From contig JAQISU010000025.1 in the NCBI GenBank assembly GCA_029339505.1, forward strand, positions 4,621,501 to 4,685,500: a stretch of DNA of 64,000 bases, given 5' to 3'. This DNA comes from Unio delphinus (lineage: Eukaryota; Mollusca; Bivalvia; Unionida; Unionidae). Below are positions 1 through 12,009 of this stretch, in pieces. The first letter of the stretch is position 1; every line of letters starts with the position of its first letter. The notes below the pieces were generated by a model, which saw only the letters and a program-made list of their open reading frames with translations, made no database searches and was not told where the DNA came from. The position numbers were made by a program, and so were the translations under genes.

Positions 1-1165
1 AAAGGGCCATAAGCGAGACTGAAGCCACTGAAGCTCCTGTCTGTTATTTCATTAAAACGAGACAATGGAGACTTTCCGAGGTATCTGCTGGTGATGAGTG
101 GTCGGTGAACTATCAAATAGTAGTTCCAAAACCTTACAGACAGTAAATACTTAATCTGGCCCATGAAACTCCTTTGGCTGGTCATTTAGGGATTAATAAA
201 ACTTGTCCCAAGATCTTGACTCACTTCTATTGGCCAAAAATCAAAAGTGATGTTACCAAGTTCTGTAGATTGAGTCATACTTGTCAAATTGTAGGTAAAC
301 CCAATCAGAAGATACCTAAGGCTCATCTACAACCTATTCCTGCCTTTGACGAACCATTTAGTAGAATTATGGTAAATTGTGTAGGTCCTTTACCCAAGAC
401 CAAGTCAGGTACCCAATACCTGTTGAATATTACGTGTGCGTCAACAAGGTTTCCAGAGGCAATTCCGTTAAGGAATATAAAATCTAAAACAATAGTGAAA
501 GCTTTGATAAAGTTTTTTACTCAGTATGGCCTTCCCAAATCAGTTCAGTGTGATCAAGGTTCAAACTTCATGTCTGGAATTTTCCAGCAAGTTATGTATG
601 AATTAGGCACTCAACAATTCAAATCTTCTGCCTATCATCCTGAGAGCCAAGGGGCATTAGATAGATTCCATCAGACTTTAAAAAATATGATTCGATCATA
701 TTGTTTTGATACGAATAAAGATTGGGATGAAGACATTCATTTACTATTGTTTGCTGTTAGAGAATCAGTGCAAGAATCATTAGGCTTCAGTCCCTTTGAA
801 CTGGTTTTTGGACACACTGTGTGTGGACCATTGAAGTTATTGAAAGAGAAACTTCTCTCTAATGAAGATACTGAGATCAATCTTCTTGATTATGTTTCCG
901 ATTTTAGATACAAGTCAAAGGCTTTGAGGTCGCAAGAGCAAATCTGCACTATGCTCAATCTAAAATGAAATCAAGATATGATAAAAGGTCGAAGGAAAGG
1001 AGTTTTCAGCCTGGTGATAGAGTCCTGGCTCTCTTACCAATGCCACAAAATCCTCTTCAGTCCAAATAGTATGGTCCCTACACAGTTGACAGGAAAACTA
1101 ATGACTTAAATTACATCATAAATACTCCTGGAAGGCGTAAACAACAACAACTCTGCCATATAAAC
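1..1165 (+). pseudogene. Gypsy integrase region, broken
   Basis: The integrase inserts element cDNA into host DNA. The longest open stretch, 174-968, begins with the zinc-binding HHCC region (AGHLGINKT) followed by the DDE core. The HHCC pair reads CRLSHTC, so a cysteine of the usual CxxC pair is missing. The first catalytic position reads MVNCVGP, with Asn where Asp is expected. The second Asp is present in CDQGSNF. The Glu position reads ALDRFHQ, with Asp. A stop at 144-146 interrupts the upstream part, the frame changes near 960, and another stop sits at 1067-1069 just before the GPYTV motif of the C-terminal GPY/F module. That module runs in the same frame into the pre-RT region, so no LTR separates the two. 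Confidence 0.85.
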
Positions 1166-2097
1166 ATGCTAAAAGAGTATATTGAAAGAGATAGGCATGT
1201 TAAACATGTAATTAATTTAGTTGCACCTGTCCCACTCAGTGAAGGAATATCATCAGATTCTACTTATAATGAAATGATGACTGATATTGAAATGACGAAT
1301 CATTGTAATTCAGAAATTATGAAAAATCTAGACCAGAAACGTTCACATTTACAAGTGCAAGAAAGAAATGTACTGAAACAGTTATTATTTGAATATGAGC
1401 ACTTATTTCCAGATATTCCTTCAAGGACAAACCAAATTTTCCGTGACGGTGAAATTGAAAATTCCAAACCTATTAAACAACATCCATATAGGATGAATCT
1501 ACTCAAACAGGAATACTTAAAAAAAGGAAATTCATTATTTTCTGGAGTATGATTTTATCGAGCCCACTAAAAGTGATTGGAGTTCTCCATGCACACTTGT
1601 TCCAAAACAAGATAAAACTTTCCGTATGTGCACTGATTATAGGAAGTCGAACAGTGTGACAAAAACTGATTCATTCCCATTACCAAGATTTGACCATTGG
1701 TTTGATAAAATTGGGAATGGTCATTTAGGGATTAATACAACTTCTGAATGGATTTTGGCAGATTCCACTAACGGAAAGAGCAAAGAAAATCTCGGCATTT
1801 GTGACTCCAGATGGACTCTACCAATATAAAGTAATGCCTGTCGGGATGAAAGGGTCACCAAGTACATTTCAACGTCTCATGAATATGATCACCTCTCGTC
1901 TAGAAAATTGTGATGCCTATATAAATGACGTCATCATCTACAACGACACCTGGATAGAACATCTAGCAACAATTCGTAAATTCTTTGACAGACTCACTGA
2001 TGCATGTTTGACAGTTAATTTATCTAAAAGTGAGTTCTGCCATGCTAGTGTGACTTTGTTAGGACATATTGTGGGACATGGACAGGTTAAACAATAG
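1166..2097 (+). pseudogene. Gypsy reverse transcriptase region, broken
   Basis: It begins with an acidic pre-RT linker (1166-1552; QHPYRMN) and continues with RT motifs MCTDYRK (1626 on), FPLPR and, in another frame, TPDGLYQYKVMP (about 1801-1836). The polymerase box, normally YxDD, reads AYINDVIIY, so one catalytic Asp is Asn. The first catalytic Asp is also lost: the stretch around 1735-1745 reads IQLL instead of the expected FDLL. Frameshifts occur near 1515-1550 and 1730-1745. The sequence ends at the LGHIVGHGQVK motif and a stop, with no thumb, connection or RNase H region. Confidence 0.85.
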
Positions 2098-2218
2098 CAG
2101 ACGCTCTTTCTCTTGTATAACAATATATTACATACATGAGTTCTTTTAACTTCATGTGCAAAATGGTTTATGATAAAAAGAAGGTTTTATTATATAAAAC
2201 TTTCTTTGTACTCTATGG

Positions 2219-2935
2219 TGTTACGTATATTTGATTTAAATAATTTATTTATTTTTGCCAGATTCAAATTTGACATTTTGGATTAAAAATTCATTCATTG
2301 GGAAATGTTTCTAGAAATTTTCACTCTACAAGGAAACAACAAATGTTAACCTCATTTTCTGACCTTGCTTCAGAGTGTAAACAAGCTTCTAAAATGATTG
2401 GTTGACTCCAAGGACATTAGAGTTTTATTTTAAAAATGATTGGTTGATTCCAAGGACATCTTTCTAGATCATACTGTATTCGTGACTTTGCGAGCATGGG
2501 TTCGTTCTGTGACCTTCTAGAAAATCACTTCATGTTCATGTTTACGAGAGAATCAGTATATAGCTGTGTTTTAGAAGCTAACGGTTCAGTAGTTAGTCTA
2601 GGCTTTGGAATGCAAAAATGTGTGTTGTATTGTTTGAGTGTAAATCATTTCAATACGTTTGGGATCAAGAGGAATTTATTGTGTTATTTATCTAGAAATT
2701 ACTTGTGCTCATTTGAATTATTATTATTAGGACCCTTGCAATTCCACTAGTGGATTATATTGTGAATTCCTGTTGGATTAATTTTTGGACTTGATTCTCT
2801 AAAACCGTTAGTTTAAATATTTTCTTTTATGGAAATATTTGTACTCTGACCAATAAATTGTTTGTTAAATTTTTACAAGATTGTTATTTTCACTTCTTTC
2901 TATGTTGCTGCTTAATCGAGCATAAGCACGTAACA
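2219..2935 (+). repeat. 3' LTR of the gypsy-like element
   Basis: The 717-bp segment begins TGTTACGT and ends ACGTAACA, perfect 8-bp inverted ends with the TG...CA typical of LTRs. A polyadenylation-type AATAAA lies near 2848. A 27-bp direct repeat sits in the presumed U3 part. The matching 5' LTR is outside the window, so the limits rest on the terminal palindrome and on position just downstream of pol. Confidence 0.75.
2391..2459 (+). promoter_or_regulatory. Duplicated inverted CCAAT motif in LTR U3
   Basis: Two 27-bp copies (2391-2417 and 2433-2459) with one C/T difference lie 42 bp apart. Each holds GATTGGTTGA, whose reverse complement contains CCAAT. Repeated motifs in U3 often act as promoter or enhancer elements; function here is inferred. 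Confidence 0.4.
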
Positions 2936-4796
2936 ATATATATATAGATCATACAGTTATATGGCACCAACACAAACAGCATACACGTAATATAGGTGAC
3001 CTCTAGCCAGGGTCGACAATAAGAACGAGGGAAGAGTCTCCGAGCACAGATAAATAAAACCTCGGACGAACATTCCTATAGAAACGCTAGAGAATAAAGA
3101 ATTTTAAAAATACCCCCCACTCAAATTTCAAATAATCCCTATGAGAACAAATTAAATGAAATGGAAAAATAAATAAAAATAAAAAACACATTACATATAA
3201 CACCACTACATGCGGGCCCATCTGTCTGGTGCAATGAAAGAAGACAAAAAAGAAAGAATTCATGAATAAATGGATTATCAAGAGCGTTTGAAATAGATGA
3301 TTGCAAAAATGATTTTAGCAGACGTGACGTTTTGTGTAAGATGATGACTAAATTTGTTGGACTTTGGTTAGAGGTAGACTCCATTTGGTAAACGTAATTT
3401 TGTGTGCACGAGATGCTCATTATGTTAACTTTGTTGCGATTAAAAAGGAAAGAAAGACAAAGTGAAATAAAACTTGTTGCTATTTGTATCATTTATAACC
3501 ATGCCTTTTATGTATTTTTATATAACATGAGAGATGAAACTGTAAAACCAAAAATAATAGGGCAGCATATTGCTTAACTTTATTTGTGTTCTTTTCAAAA
3601 CGAAAATATAAATATGGATATCATCATCATCAAAATCTACATAATATATTCACTGTATCGTCCAAGCAGGACATGCAAAAATAAAACGTTAGTATTCCAT
3701 AATGTCAACATATGTTTGCTGCGTGTATTCTTACAGTTAAATAAGGAAATGCATGAATCAAAAAGCTTACTTTTGAAATATTTCATATTTCTATATCTTT
3801 CAATCCTTTTATTCACTATCTGACAAGAATACATTGGCAGGGCAAAATGTCAAATAAAGGTGCGTTTCGTGTTTAACATGTATAAGTATTGTTTCCCTGT
3901 AACTTGAGTCGTCGGATACTTGTTTCTGTGAGTTCCCACTGAGAATATAGGAATAGCAAAAGACAGACATGATGTTAAAAAAAACTTTAACATATCGTTT
4001 TCATGTAAAACCAGAACAATAAATCAGGCCGCTACAAGACGATCCTATACCCCAACTTTACATGTTTTAACATAGAAGCTTGCCCTTTATTTCAATATCT
4101 GAACCAATTAACTATATATGTGTGTGTGTGTGCGTTTGTGTGTGTGTGTGTTAAAGATTGTTTTTTTTTACGTTGAAGTAATGCTACATCTTTACATCGT
4201 AAGGAAACATAATAACAAAAACTGTATATGAATACAACAATGGTCTGGATATGAAGACAATCACTGTCTCAGTGAATAGTTATATACGTAGATGAGTTAT
4301 ATTCATAAACATCTACGCCATCCCTCTTAAACCAACAAAGAGTCGCAAAATATCGACATTTACTTCTATTTGTTAGGTTTAGTGTCCAATCTCCCTTACT
4401 ATCGATTGATATCACTTGTCACCCAAAATCGAGAGGGGTGGGGGTGGGCTTTCCACATAATTAATATGTATTTTGTAAAGCTTTTCCTGTCCCATTTCAT
4501 ATACTTTTTCAGCTGATTGCATCCTGGTATATTTCATTCACCCCGGAAGATGTTTTGTAAAATATACCCGTTGATCAAGTGCATAGAAACTTATATCGAC
4601 TGTATCCTAAATAATATAAATTAAAAGCATGATCCGATATGCTTGTCATCTTTACACAAAGTTATCTAAAACGATTTCCGGGTTTGTAGAGTCTATCAAA
4701 AAGTCGTGTAAACGTGATACGATTTTCATCTTAATGCCGTTAAGCAAATTCATCAATAATAGATACAACATCTGCTCCACAAAAACACAGCCTGTA
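2936..4796. other. No gene recognised
   Basis: AT-rich sequence with only short, dispersed open frames and no recognisable protein. A (GT)n tract interrupted by GCGTTT lies at about 4113-4151. Confidence 0.5.
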
Positions 4797-5070
4797 CCGC
4801 TCCGGTGGACAATTGTTTAGAGTCATACTCGGATCCGGGACGTCGCGGGTTCGAATCATGGCAGAGTCATACCAAAGATTTATACAATTGGTACTAGCAG
4901 ATATCTTGCTAGCATTAAAGGTTATTGCCTAGGACTTGTAGGCCTGGTGTCAGGATAATGTGACTGGATGCGACGTGTTTGAGGCATGATGCCTTGTGCT
5001 TGACATCACCATAATCTGCAGACATTACAGTGATATAACTGACAAATTGTTAAAGCTACGTTATAAATTC
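4797..5070 (+). mobile_element. tRNA-derived SINE, family S2, copy 1
   Basis: The head is tRNA-like with a B box (GGTTCGAATC). The shared body includes GGTGTCAGGATAATGTGACT and the tail is TTAAAGCTACGTTA. The same architecture recurs seven more times in this window. The family resembles molluscan tRNA SINEs; the name S2 is local to this annotation. Confidence 0.75.
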
Positions 5071-5074
5071 AAAT

Positions 5075-6430
5075 GAGATACATATATCTGACTTTTGTTA
5101 CAACGCTTGCATCAAAGCATACCCGAAATAAATAAAGAAAATATGTCTACACTAAGAGTTTAGCCTAATGGGCGGTGTATGTATAACAATACCCAGGAAT
5201 GCCTATTGTCGTGAAATACTGTAACATTAATACAGGCGACAGTCAACGTAAGTTCAACAACTACACACATTCTATTTATAGCTAAGGTGTCAATAAACAT
5301 TATAATGCTTTAGAACAGGTAGCTCCATTAGTACTGTATTGTTGATTTATTTAATCTTAAAACTCGCTCATGTGTAACATGCCACCATTCTCTGTAGTTC
5401 CATACACAGAATCAATCGTGTGTTCATGTCAGATTTTCTTCGTATCAGATATAGCATAGTTTAACAAAGAAAATAATTTCATTTACCAGTGCGTTTTTTT
5501 ATTTTTTTTAAAAATATATCTCAGTTACTTTGGCCCGCATACTGGGTGTATCAAATTAGGCCAACCACGTGCCATGTGATCCACTTACTTATTAATAGTG
5601 TGCCTTGTCCAGTAACTAGTTCAGTGGTTTAGGATCTACATGGTAAAACGTAAGTATTGACGTCTTTAATTTTGTTATACCTATAACTTTTTTTCAGTAT
5701 AAACTTTCTCCTTACATACACTGATTGAAAGACTGTATAATACTAGTGGACGATATATCTCCTAGTCGACGATATATTTAATTGTTTGTTATGTTCATTT
5801 AATTTGGGTGACTCTGAGAATAAAAACAGTTTAATTCCCCATACAAAATATGCGTGTCCTTGTATCTAAAGGAGTGGCCTTGAGCACATCATGTATACAT
5901 GTATCGAATTCGCTTAATTAGAGTTTTCCGACTTCGCATGTACTTGTTTAGTATGGGATTCTACTCTACAAAAAACACCCGTACTTCAGCGCGTTTCGCG
6001 GACAACATTTCAAAATCTCCAACACCCAGTGCGTAACAAAGGTCTTCATTTTTTTTAATTCTCCTGAACGAATTGGAAGATGTATTCCAATTTGTCATCG
6101 CATATCCACCTATACTACATGCATTTAGAGGCGTGTCGTCAACTTTGCAGGTTATACGTGCAGCATTATGGAAGCTCGATAATGTTTACTTATTAATTTC
6201 ATTCCATTTTTAAAGAAACTTCTATAACAAAATACGACCTTAAGGAAATTCAGAGAATTTATTATGTTAATTTGGTATTTATTCTGCCGAATGTAATATT
6301 GCTACTTCATAGTCACAGATGGGAATTATACATTATAATATTGTATTGCTCCGAGAATCGAGAAATCCTGATGAATGTTGTTTGTATATAAGGAAAACAT
6401 GTTCGCACAATCCAAACATGCGAAACAAAA
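5075..6430 (+). repeat. Interspersed repeat R1, copy 1
   Basis: The segment aligns by eye with 11155-12005, 16197-16740, 22340-22676 and 29025-30540. Shared marks are ACAGGCGA (near 5234), TTTAACAAAGAAAATAATTT, GTGCCTTGTCCAGTAACTAG and GTATGGGATTC. No coding region or terminal repeat was recognised, so the repeat class is unknown. Confidence 0.7.
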
Positions 6431-6459
6431 ATATATTCTTTATAGCATTTCGCCGCTTT

Positions 6460-6668
6460 TCGTCACGCATCACTGCCTTCTCACCTCTGTCGGCCGATGT
6501 TCGAGTCTCTTATTCGGCCAAGGTGGATATGTGAGAAAGATTGCCAGTAGCGTCTCTCGGGTCCGTGGTTCTTTCTGGGGGTTTTCCCGGGTTCTTCCTC
6601 CATCGTTAATTATGGCCACCAATGTGTGCTGAAAAATGGTGTTAAACCTCACCACAACAACAAGAACA
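6460..6668 (+). mobile_element. tRNA-derived SINE, family S1, copy 1
   Basis: It carries the S1 core: ATCACTGCC, CTCACCTCTGTC, a B-box-like GTTCGAGTCT, TTCGGCCAA, and an end in GGTGTTAAACC plus CA-rich sequence. The tRNA head is partly lost. Other copies show a full head with GAGTGGCCGAGTGG, suggesting a Leu- or Ser-type tRNA ancestor. Confidence 0.7.
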
Positions 6669-6719
6669 TAGCTTTTCTCCTGAAGCTCTTCGTAATCTTG
6701 TAATTGTATCAGTGCCCGT

Positions 6720-7080
6720 GATTCATTTTATTTACGATATCATGCTTTGTCGTTGTGTTAGTGGCTATGCCACAGGGTGTGGGACATAAATATAGTGCAA
6801 AAATGTAGCTGTAGTTAGTGGTTGTAGTTCTGTTGCAAGCTGCTACCGCTCGTAAGCATCGAACATTCTTTGGGGGAAAAGGGAACCAATTGGGTAAGCC
6901 CTTCTTCTCGCCCGCCAGTACATAGCCTCTCGACCATCAAGTCTACTGCAGTGATTCTTCGTGGCAACACATGGTAACTGTACATCATTAGACCTCAGAC
7001 TAAACCTGAGATCTCCATGAACAACAGTGGGTCCTAGAGGTGTGGCGTGCAAGTCCACGGTGTGTGGACACGCCATGTGT
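6720..7080. repeat. Repeat segment R2, copy 1
   Basis: It matches 18495-18830 (GTTGTAGTTAGTG, GCCAGTA, AGTGGG...CC, GTGTGGACAC) and partly 12005-12095. It adjoins the 3' side of the minus-strand LINE copy and may belong to it. Class unknown. Confidence 0.5.
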
Positions 7081-8880
7081 TTTGTTGATTAGGTAGGATT
7101 TTAACCACAGTAAGGCTTTATCGTGAATGAAAAATACATACTGCAGAAGGTGAAGTAATATATCATGGTCAATTGTGTCACATGCTACAGACAAATCAAG
7201 GAGGGTGAAGACTGTTCTATTCCCGCTATCCAAAGCGTAATAAATGCCATTAACTACGTTTGGAAGAGTAGTTTCAGTAATATGACAAGAGCAATATGCA
7301 GACTGTACATCGCTAAAGAGACCGTTTGAATTCAGATGAAATACAGTTTGGATTAAAACAACCTGTTCTAAGATTTTTGTATGAAGGGGGAATTCGAAAT
7401 TGAGCGTTAGTTATTTGAAATCGTTATGGTCCCGTGTTGGTTTCTTCAGACAACGCTTTACAATGGGAGTTTTGAAAAGTGATGGGAATCCCCGGATGAG
7501 AGAGAGGTATTAAGAATATCAGTTAGTGAAAGCAATAATGGGCCTGAGCACTTAAGCAGAAGTGATGCTGGAATTGGATCAAGTTCACATGACTTTGGTG
7601 CACTCTTCATCACGATTGTCCGTACGAAATCCACAGACACAGGATCAAATGCTCGTAGTGGTTGTCGCTGAAATTCTGTATCGTAAATGTATGGTGAGGA
7701 TGAGTGAATTAAAATTGTTTTGTCCAGGGTATATTAAGGTCTATTTGAGAGAAGGTAGCTGGATGATGTGGTGTACAATTTGTTCCTTGACATTATTTTG
7801 TTTGTTATCTCAAAGAACTCTTTGCAGCTGAAACTCTGTGATCTTAGTACTGTCATGGGTAAATTTGGTTAAAGGGACTAGGTTTGTTACGTTCTTCTTA
7901 GCGGCTTCATATATTTCTTTTTGACTAGTTACTCTGGTGGAAAGACAAAGTCTCTCTGCCTTACGGCGGTCTCTTTTAGTAGTGAAAAGGTGGTCCATAA
8001 CAATGCTATGTCACGGAGAACACTTTTGAATTGATAATCGGCACTTGGTGGATGCTGCATGTTTTTTCGAGCAATGAACGCAGGCAGTTATCGAGTTGTC
8101 CTTCTGTACGAGGTAAGCAAGTTGTTAGGTTGGCTTGGATGTCATGCATTAGTTTGGTTCTATGTATCATACGGAGATTGCTTTTAATTAGCAAATAATG
8201 GTGGAGAGTTAGGGACTGATACGTCCAGATGACATATAATGCAGAGGTTGTAAGTTCGTGTGATACAAGGGTGAGACGCAGAAAATTATCATCGGGTCTA
8301 TAAAGAAACCAATCTAAAATGCGACCTTGTTTATGTATAGGTTGGTTAACTGACTGTTTAAGGTTGCAAACATAAATGGAATGTAGGAGTTTTGACGTGT
8401 TCAATTTCTAAGACAGTCAAAATGAAAGTAGAAGATTCCAAGAATAATATGGTTGGCACCTATCGAATTTCCATACTTCATGAGATTCGGATACTGCTCC
8501 TAAAAGAGATTCAGTCATCTTGTTTGTTTTTCCTAAGATGAGGGCGGTAGAGCCAGAAAAAATCGACAAACCTTTGTTCCAGTGTGAGTGTTGTTTGGAC
8601 TAGTTCAAACGATGTGTGGCAGAAATTGAATGTTGTGATGTATTTCAGTCATTTAGCATGGAATTCTTTGTGATGAAAGAAATTCCACCTCCGCGAGAGT
8701 GGCGGGGTAACCACTTGATGAAGTAACCGGTGGTGTCAGATCCGCGCACTTGGACTCATCGCCTGATGTTTTTAGCCATGTTTCTGTTAGAAAGAACGCG
8801 TCGATATTCTGATCGTTGATACAATTAACTATTTATGTGTGCTATTCCGCTGGTCCTACTGACTGGGCGTTGAATAATAG
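7000..8880 (-). pseudogene. L2/CR1-like LINE copy a1, degenerate
   Basis: Read on the minus strand. The AP-endonuclease part comes first (about 8870-8680: FLTETWL, DLTPPGY, RGGGI), then the endonuclease end (about 8330: ILDW..YRPDD), a linker, and RT palm motifs. About 7640-7490 reads KSCELDPIPASLLLK with LLLSLTDI; about 7230-7090 reads FTLLDLSVACDTIDHDILL and ALLWLKSYL. These motifs belong to the jockey/CR1/L2 group of non-LTR elements. Frameshifts and stops throughout and loss of the catalytic FADD region show it is dead. Confidence 0.8.
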
Positions 8881-9430
8881 TAGTACGTAGTGATATCTCT
8901 AGTTGACACAATGGTTGACGATTTATTTTAGATTTGCATAATGTTATCTAAATTAACGGCAGAATATTTAAGATGTTTACGTTGAGAAGGCGAAAGGGAG
9001 ATAACTAGAATTGTTCTTCCTTTTATACATCGGCCAGCTTTGAATGAACGTTTCTTTTCTCGCTTCCGTTTACTTGTAAGTAATGCTGAATATAACCCCA
9101 TTCCATTTAGTCTTGAGCCCGATGTATTATAAAGAAAACAGGATTGGTCATTTATAGCAGTTAATGGGGATCCATCATATCAGAACCGGGATTTGCAATC
9201 ACGTGATGACTTTTTCAAGATTAGTGGACGCTGTAATGTTGAAGCAAGACAGCTGAGAAAAGTTCCAATTGCTCTCGTTTTCAAAACAAGGAGATGAAAA
9301 ACCACACACGAACTCAACAGTAAATGCATGATAAGACACAATTATGTAGACGAAGACAGGCAACAAGCATACAAATCATGAGAAACAGCACAAAAATGGA
9401 AGAGGTGCTTAAAGCCGGTTAAGCGAGAGC
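8881..9430. repeat. Non-coding spacer within the 5-kb duplicated block
   Basis: No gene. The segment is repeated with moderate divergence at about 13900-14430, for example ACATCGGCCAG, GCTTCCGTTTAC and ACAGGATTGGTCATT. Confidence 0.6.
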
Positions 9431-10500
9431 GGCCATCTTTCCGGATGACAGCGAGGCATTAATAACAACAGTTAGTGAAGGAAATATTAGATCTAAGCTC
9501 TCAAGCAGCAGTGATGATGACATTGGGTCAAGTTAACATGCCTTCGGTGTACTCTTCATCACGATTGTACCTACTTTATCCACAGAGACAGATTTAAATT
9601 CTGCTAGCGCTTGCCGCCGACATTCTGTATCGCAACTGTATGGTGACGATGATTCACTTGAAATTGTGCTGACAAACTTATCTCACGTGGTTTGTACTTT
9701 GTCACGGACGAAATTTGAAAACAGGTCAGGCTGATGGACTAGAGAGAAGGTAGTTGGAAGTGGTGTACAATATTTCCTTGACATTAGCATGTTTTTAATC
9801 TTGAAGAGCCCTTTGGAGCTGAAACTCCTTGATCTTAGTACTGTAGTGGGCTGATTATACTCCATGTACTTTGCTTGTGACGCTCTTCCAAGCAGTATCA
9901 GATATTTGTTTATGCATAGTGAATCTGCTTAAAAGTAAAAGCCTCTTATCTATGCAGCGGTCTCTTTTAGCAACGCTAAGCTGGTCACTAACACTTTTAT
10001 ACCATGGAGAACACTTTTGAATTGATACCCTGTTCTTGGTTTTCGGGGCGTGTTTTTCAAGCAATGAACGCAGGCAGGTATCGACATGTTCTGCAATAGG
10101 AGGCAAGCAAGTTGTTCGGTCTGCTTGGATGTCATGCATTAATTTGGTTCTATTTATCAATTGGAGGTTTCTCTTAGTAGTAAATAAAGCTTAGTGTTGG
10201 GGACGGATACCTCAAGATCCTGTATAATGCAGTGGAATTCATATAATGCAGAGTAAGTTCGTGGAATATCAGGGTGGAGTGTAGAATATTTACATTGGGT
10301 CAATGACATATCCAGTCTAATATGTGACCATGTTTATGGATGGGTTGGTTTTCACGCTGTGAGAGATTTAGACATGAATGGAGTCTGGGAGTATTGAACT
10401 GCATGGGTTTCCAGTACAGTCAATGTGAAAGTTGAAACTTCCAGGAATAATCAGGTTTCCAGCTTTTGAATGTCCATACACCAGGAGTTCCTGAAACTGC
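9430..10500 (-). pseudogene. L2/CR1-like LINE copy a2, partial
   Basis: It matches parts of copy a1 on the same strand, including the target of ACTCTTCATCACGATTGT near 9551. Minus-strand fragments near 9855-10160 read MINRTKLMHDIQAD and LRSLLEKHAP, the linker between endonuclease and RT. Many stops; fragmentary. Confidence 0.65.
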
Positions 10501-10930
10501 CTAAGAAAGAAATATTCTGTCAGCGTGTTGTTTCCACTTACCACACAAGATACCCAAAAACAAAAGGCCAATAACAACAAAAACCACAATCCCACTAAGA
10601 ATGACAGACGCAACCACTAATAGATGAACAAAAACAACCATTACAATAACCGAAGAAAGAAGAAGAAACACTGGGCAAACAACATAAACAGCAACGAAAG
10701 ACCAAAAATCAACAACAAAAAACAAAAATAATAACAACAAAAGAAACAGTCAGATGTATTGAAAAATAAGATAAGGTCACAGAAGCAAAATTTAAAAATC
10801 AGAAACAGAACAAGAATACTTTAACAGATGAAAATGAAAAAAGAATGGAGAAAAAAAAATAAAGTTAGTGAAGCAATATAAGTTAGGAACCAGAAGAAAA
10901 AAGGCCATTTAGAACAACCCAATGTTCTTA
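10500..10930. repeat. A-rich spacer of the duplicated block
   Basis: A-rich DNA (many AACAACAAAAA runs) repeated at about 15590-15985. Apparent minus-strand frames are rich in Val, Leu and Phe because of composition and are not supported as genes. Confidence 0.55.
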
Positions 10931-11150
10931 GTGATGTTTAGCAATGGCGCATAATGCCGCAGACATGCATACCATGATATCCCAGCCAGTCACATTATCC
11001 TGACACCTGGCCAACCAGTCCTAATGGCAATCTCTTAATGCTGCGTGCCAAGCGAGTCTGCATTTAGTACTATTTTGGTATGACCCAGCAGGGGTTTGAA
11101 CCCACGACATTTTGCATCCGAGGCGGACGATCTACCACTAGGTCACCATA
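10931..11150 (-). mobile_element. SINE S2, copy 2
   Basis: S2 body and head read on the minus strand: AGTCACATTATCCTGACACC is the complement of the family's body motif, and the tRNA-like head complement ends at ACTAGGTCACC. It has a counterpart at the same relative place at 15990-16195, so it was carried by the block duplication. Confidence 0.75.
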
Positions 11151-11154
11151 AAAG

Positions 11155-12005
11155 GCATTCCTATTGTGGTAAGTACTGTACTATTAACACAGGCGATAGA
11201 CAAACCGAGTTTAATTTGGCAGACATGGTTCAAGTTAAATATATTTATAGCTCGGGTGTTAATGACCTTTAAAATATAAAAGCAGCGGGTGGCTCGAATA
11301 TTATGGTATTGTTTGGGTTATATAATCTGAAAGCGCTCGGATGAAACATGTCTCCATTCTGTGTAGCTCCAAATATAGAATCGATGCTGTGTTCGTGCCA
11401 GATTTTCTTTATATGATATATAGTGTAGTTTAACAAAGAAAATAATTTCGTCACAAGTGCGGTTTGTATTATTCTTTTCTATCTCAGCAACCTTGGCCCA
11501 CATATTGAGCCTCTCCAATTAGAATACCCACGTGCCATGGGATCGACTTACTTCTTAATAGTGTGCCTTGTCCAGTAACTAGTTCAGGAGTTTGGATCTA
11601 CACGGTAAGACGTAAGTATTGGCCTGTTTAATTTTGTTATACCTATACCTCTTTTATCTTCTCTTATGAATAATACTACTTTTAGCTGCCGCTTGACTTA
11701 TGGTGATTCTTCTTTAGTTCTAAGTCTGAGGCTATGATTATTGCTTTTTAATTAAACCAGTTAGTACAGGAGAATAAAAATTTACTTTAGATCTTTTCCA
11801 AGTATTTACTTCTTGCTCTGTTCATTTAATTCGGGTGTATCTGAAAACGAATTTTTTTAAAAAAGTTTGTTTCCAAATGGCAAATATGCATGTCCTTGTA
11901 TGTACAGGTGTGGCAGTAAGTAAATCATGTTTGCATGTATCGAGTTCGCTTAACTAGAGTGTTCCGTCTTCACTTATACTTGTGTAGTATGGGATTCCAC
12001 TGTAC
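11155..12005 (+). repeat. Interspersed repeat R1, copy 2
   Basis: Colinear with R1 copy 1 from the ACAGGCGATAG motif to GTATGGGATTCCACT. It joins directly to R2/LINE sequence near 12005, which is the junction between the two 5-kb blocks. It also shows the uninterrupted site corresponding to the MULE insertion point in copy 4. Confidence 0.7.
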
Positions 12006-12009
12006 ATCA

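Larger units (their letters stand above)
1..2935 (+). mobile_element. Ty3/gypsy-like LTR retrotransposon, 3' half, inactive
   Basis: Integrase, GPY/F module and reverse transcriptase follow one another on the plus strand and end in one LTR. The 5' LTR, gag and protease would lie left of the window. Integrase lies upstream of reverse transcriptase, the reverse of the usual gypsy order and as reported for Gmr1-like elements. There is no RNase H region between the end of the RT at 2097 and the LTR at 2219, so an internal deletion is likely. Stops, frameshifts and changed catalytic residues show that the copy is dead. Confidence 0.85.

Noticed and set aside
10501..10740. Hydrophobic minus-strand open frames resembling membrane proteins (also 15538-15953)
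   Set aside because: Poly-A/AAC-rich DNA read backwards gives Val/Leu/Phe runs; both copies differ by frameshifts.
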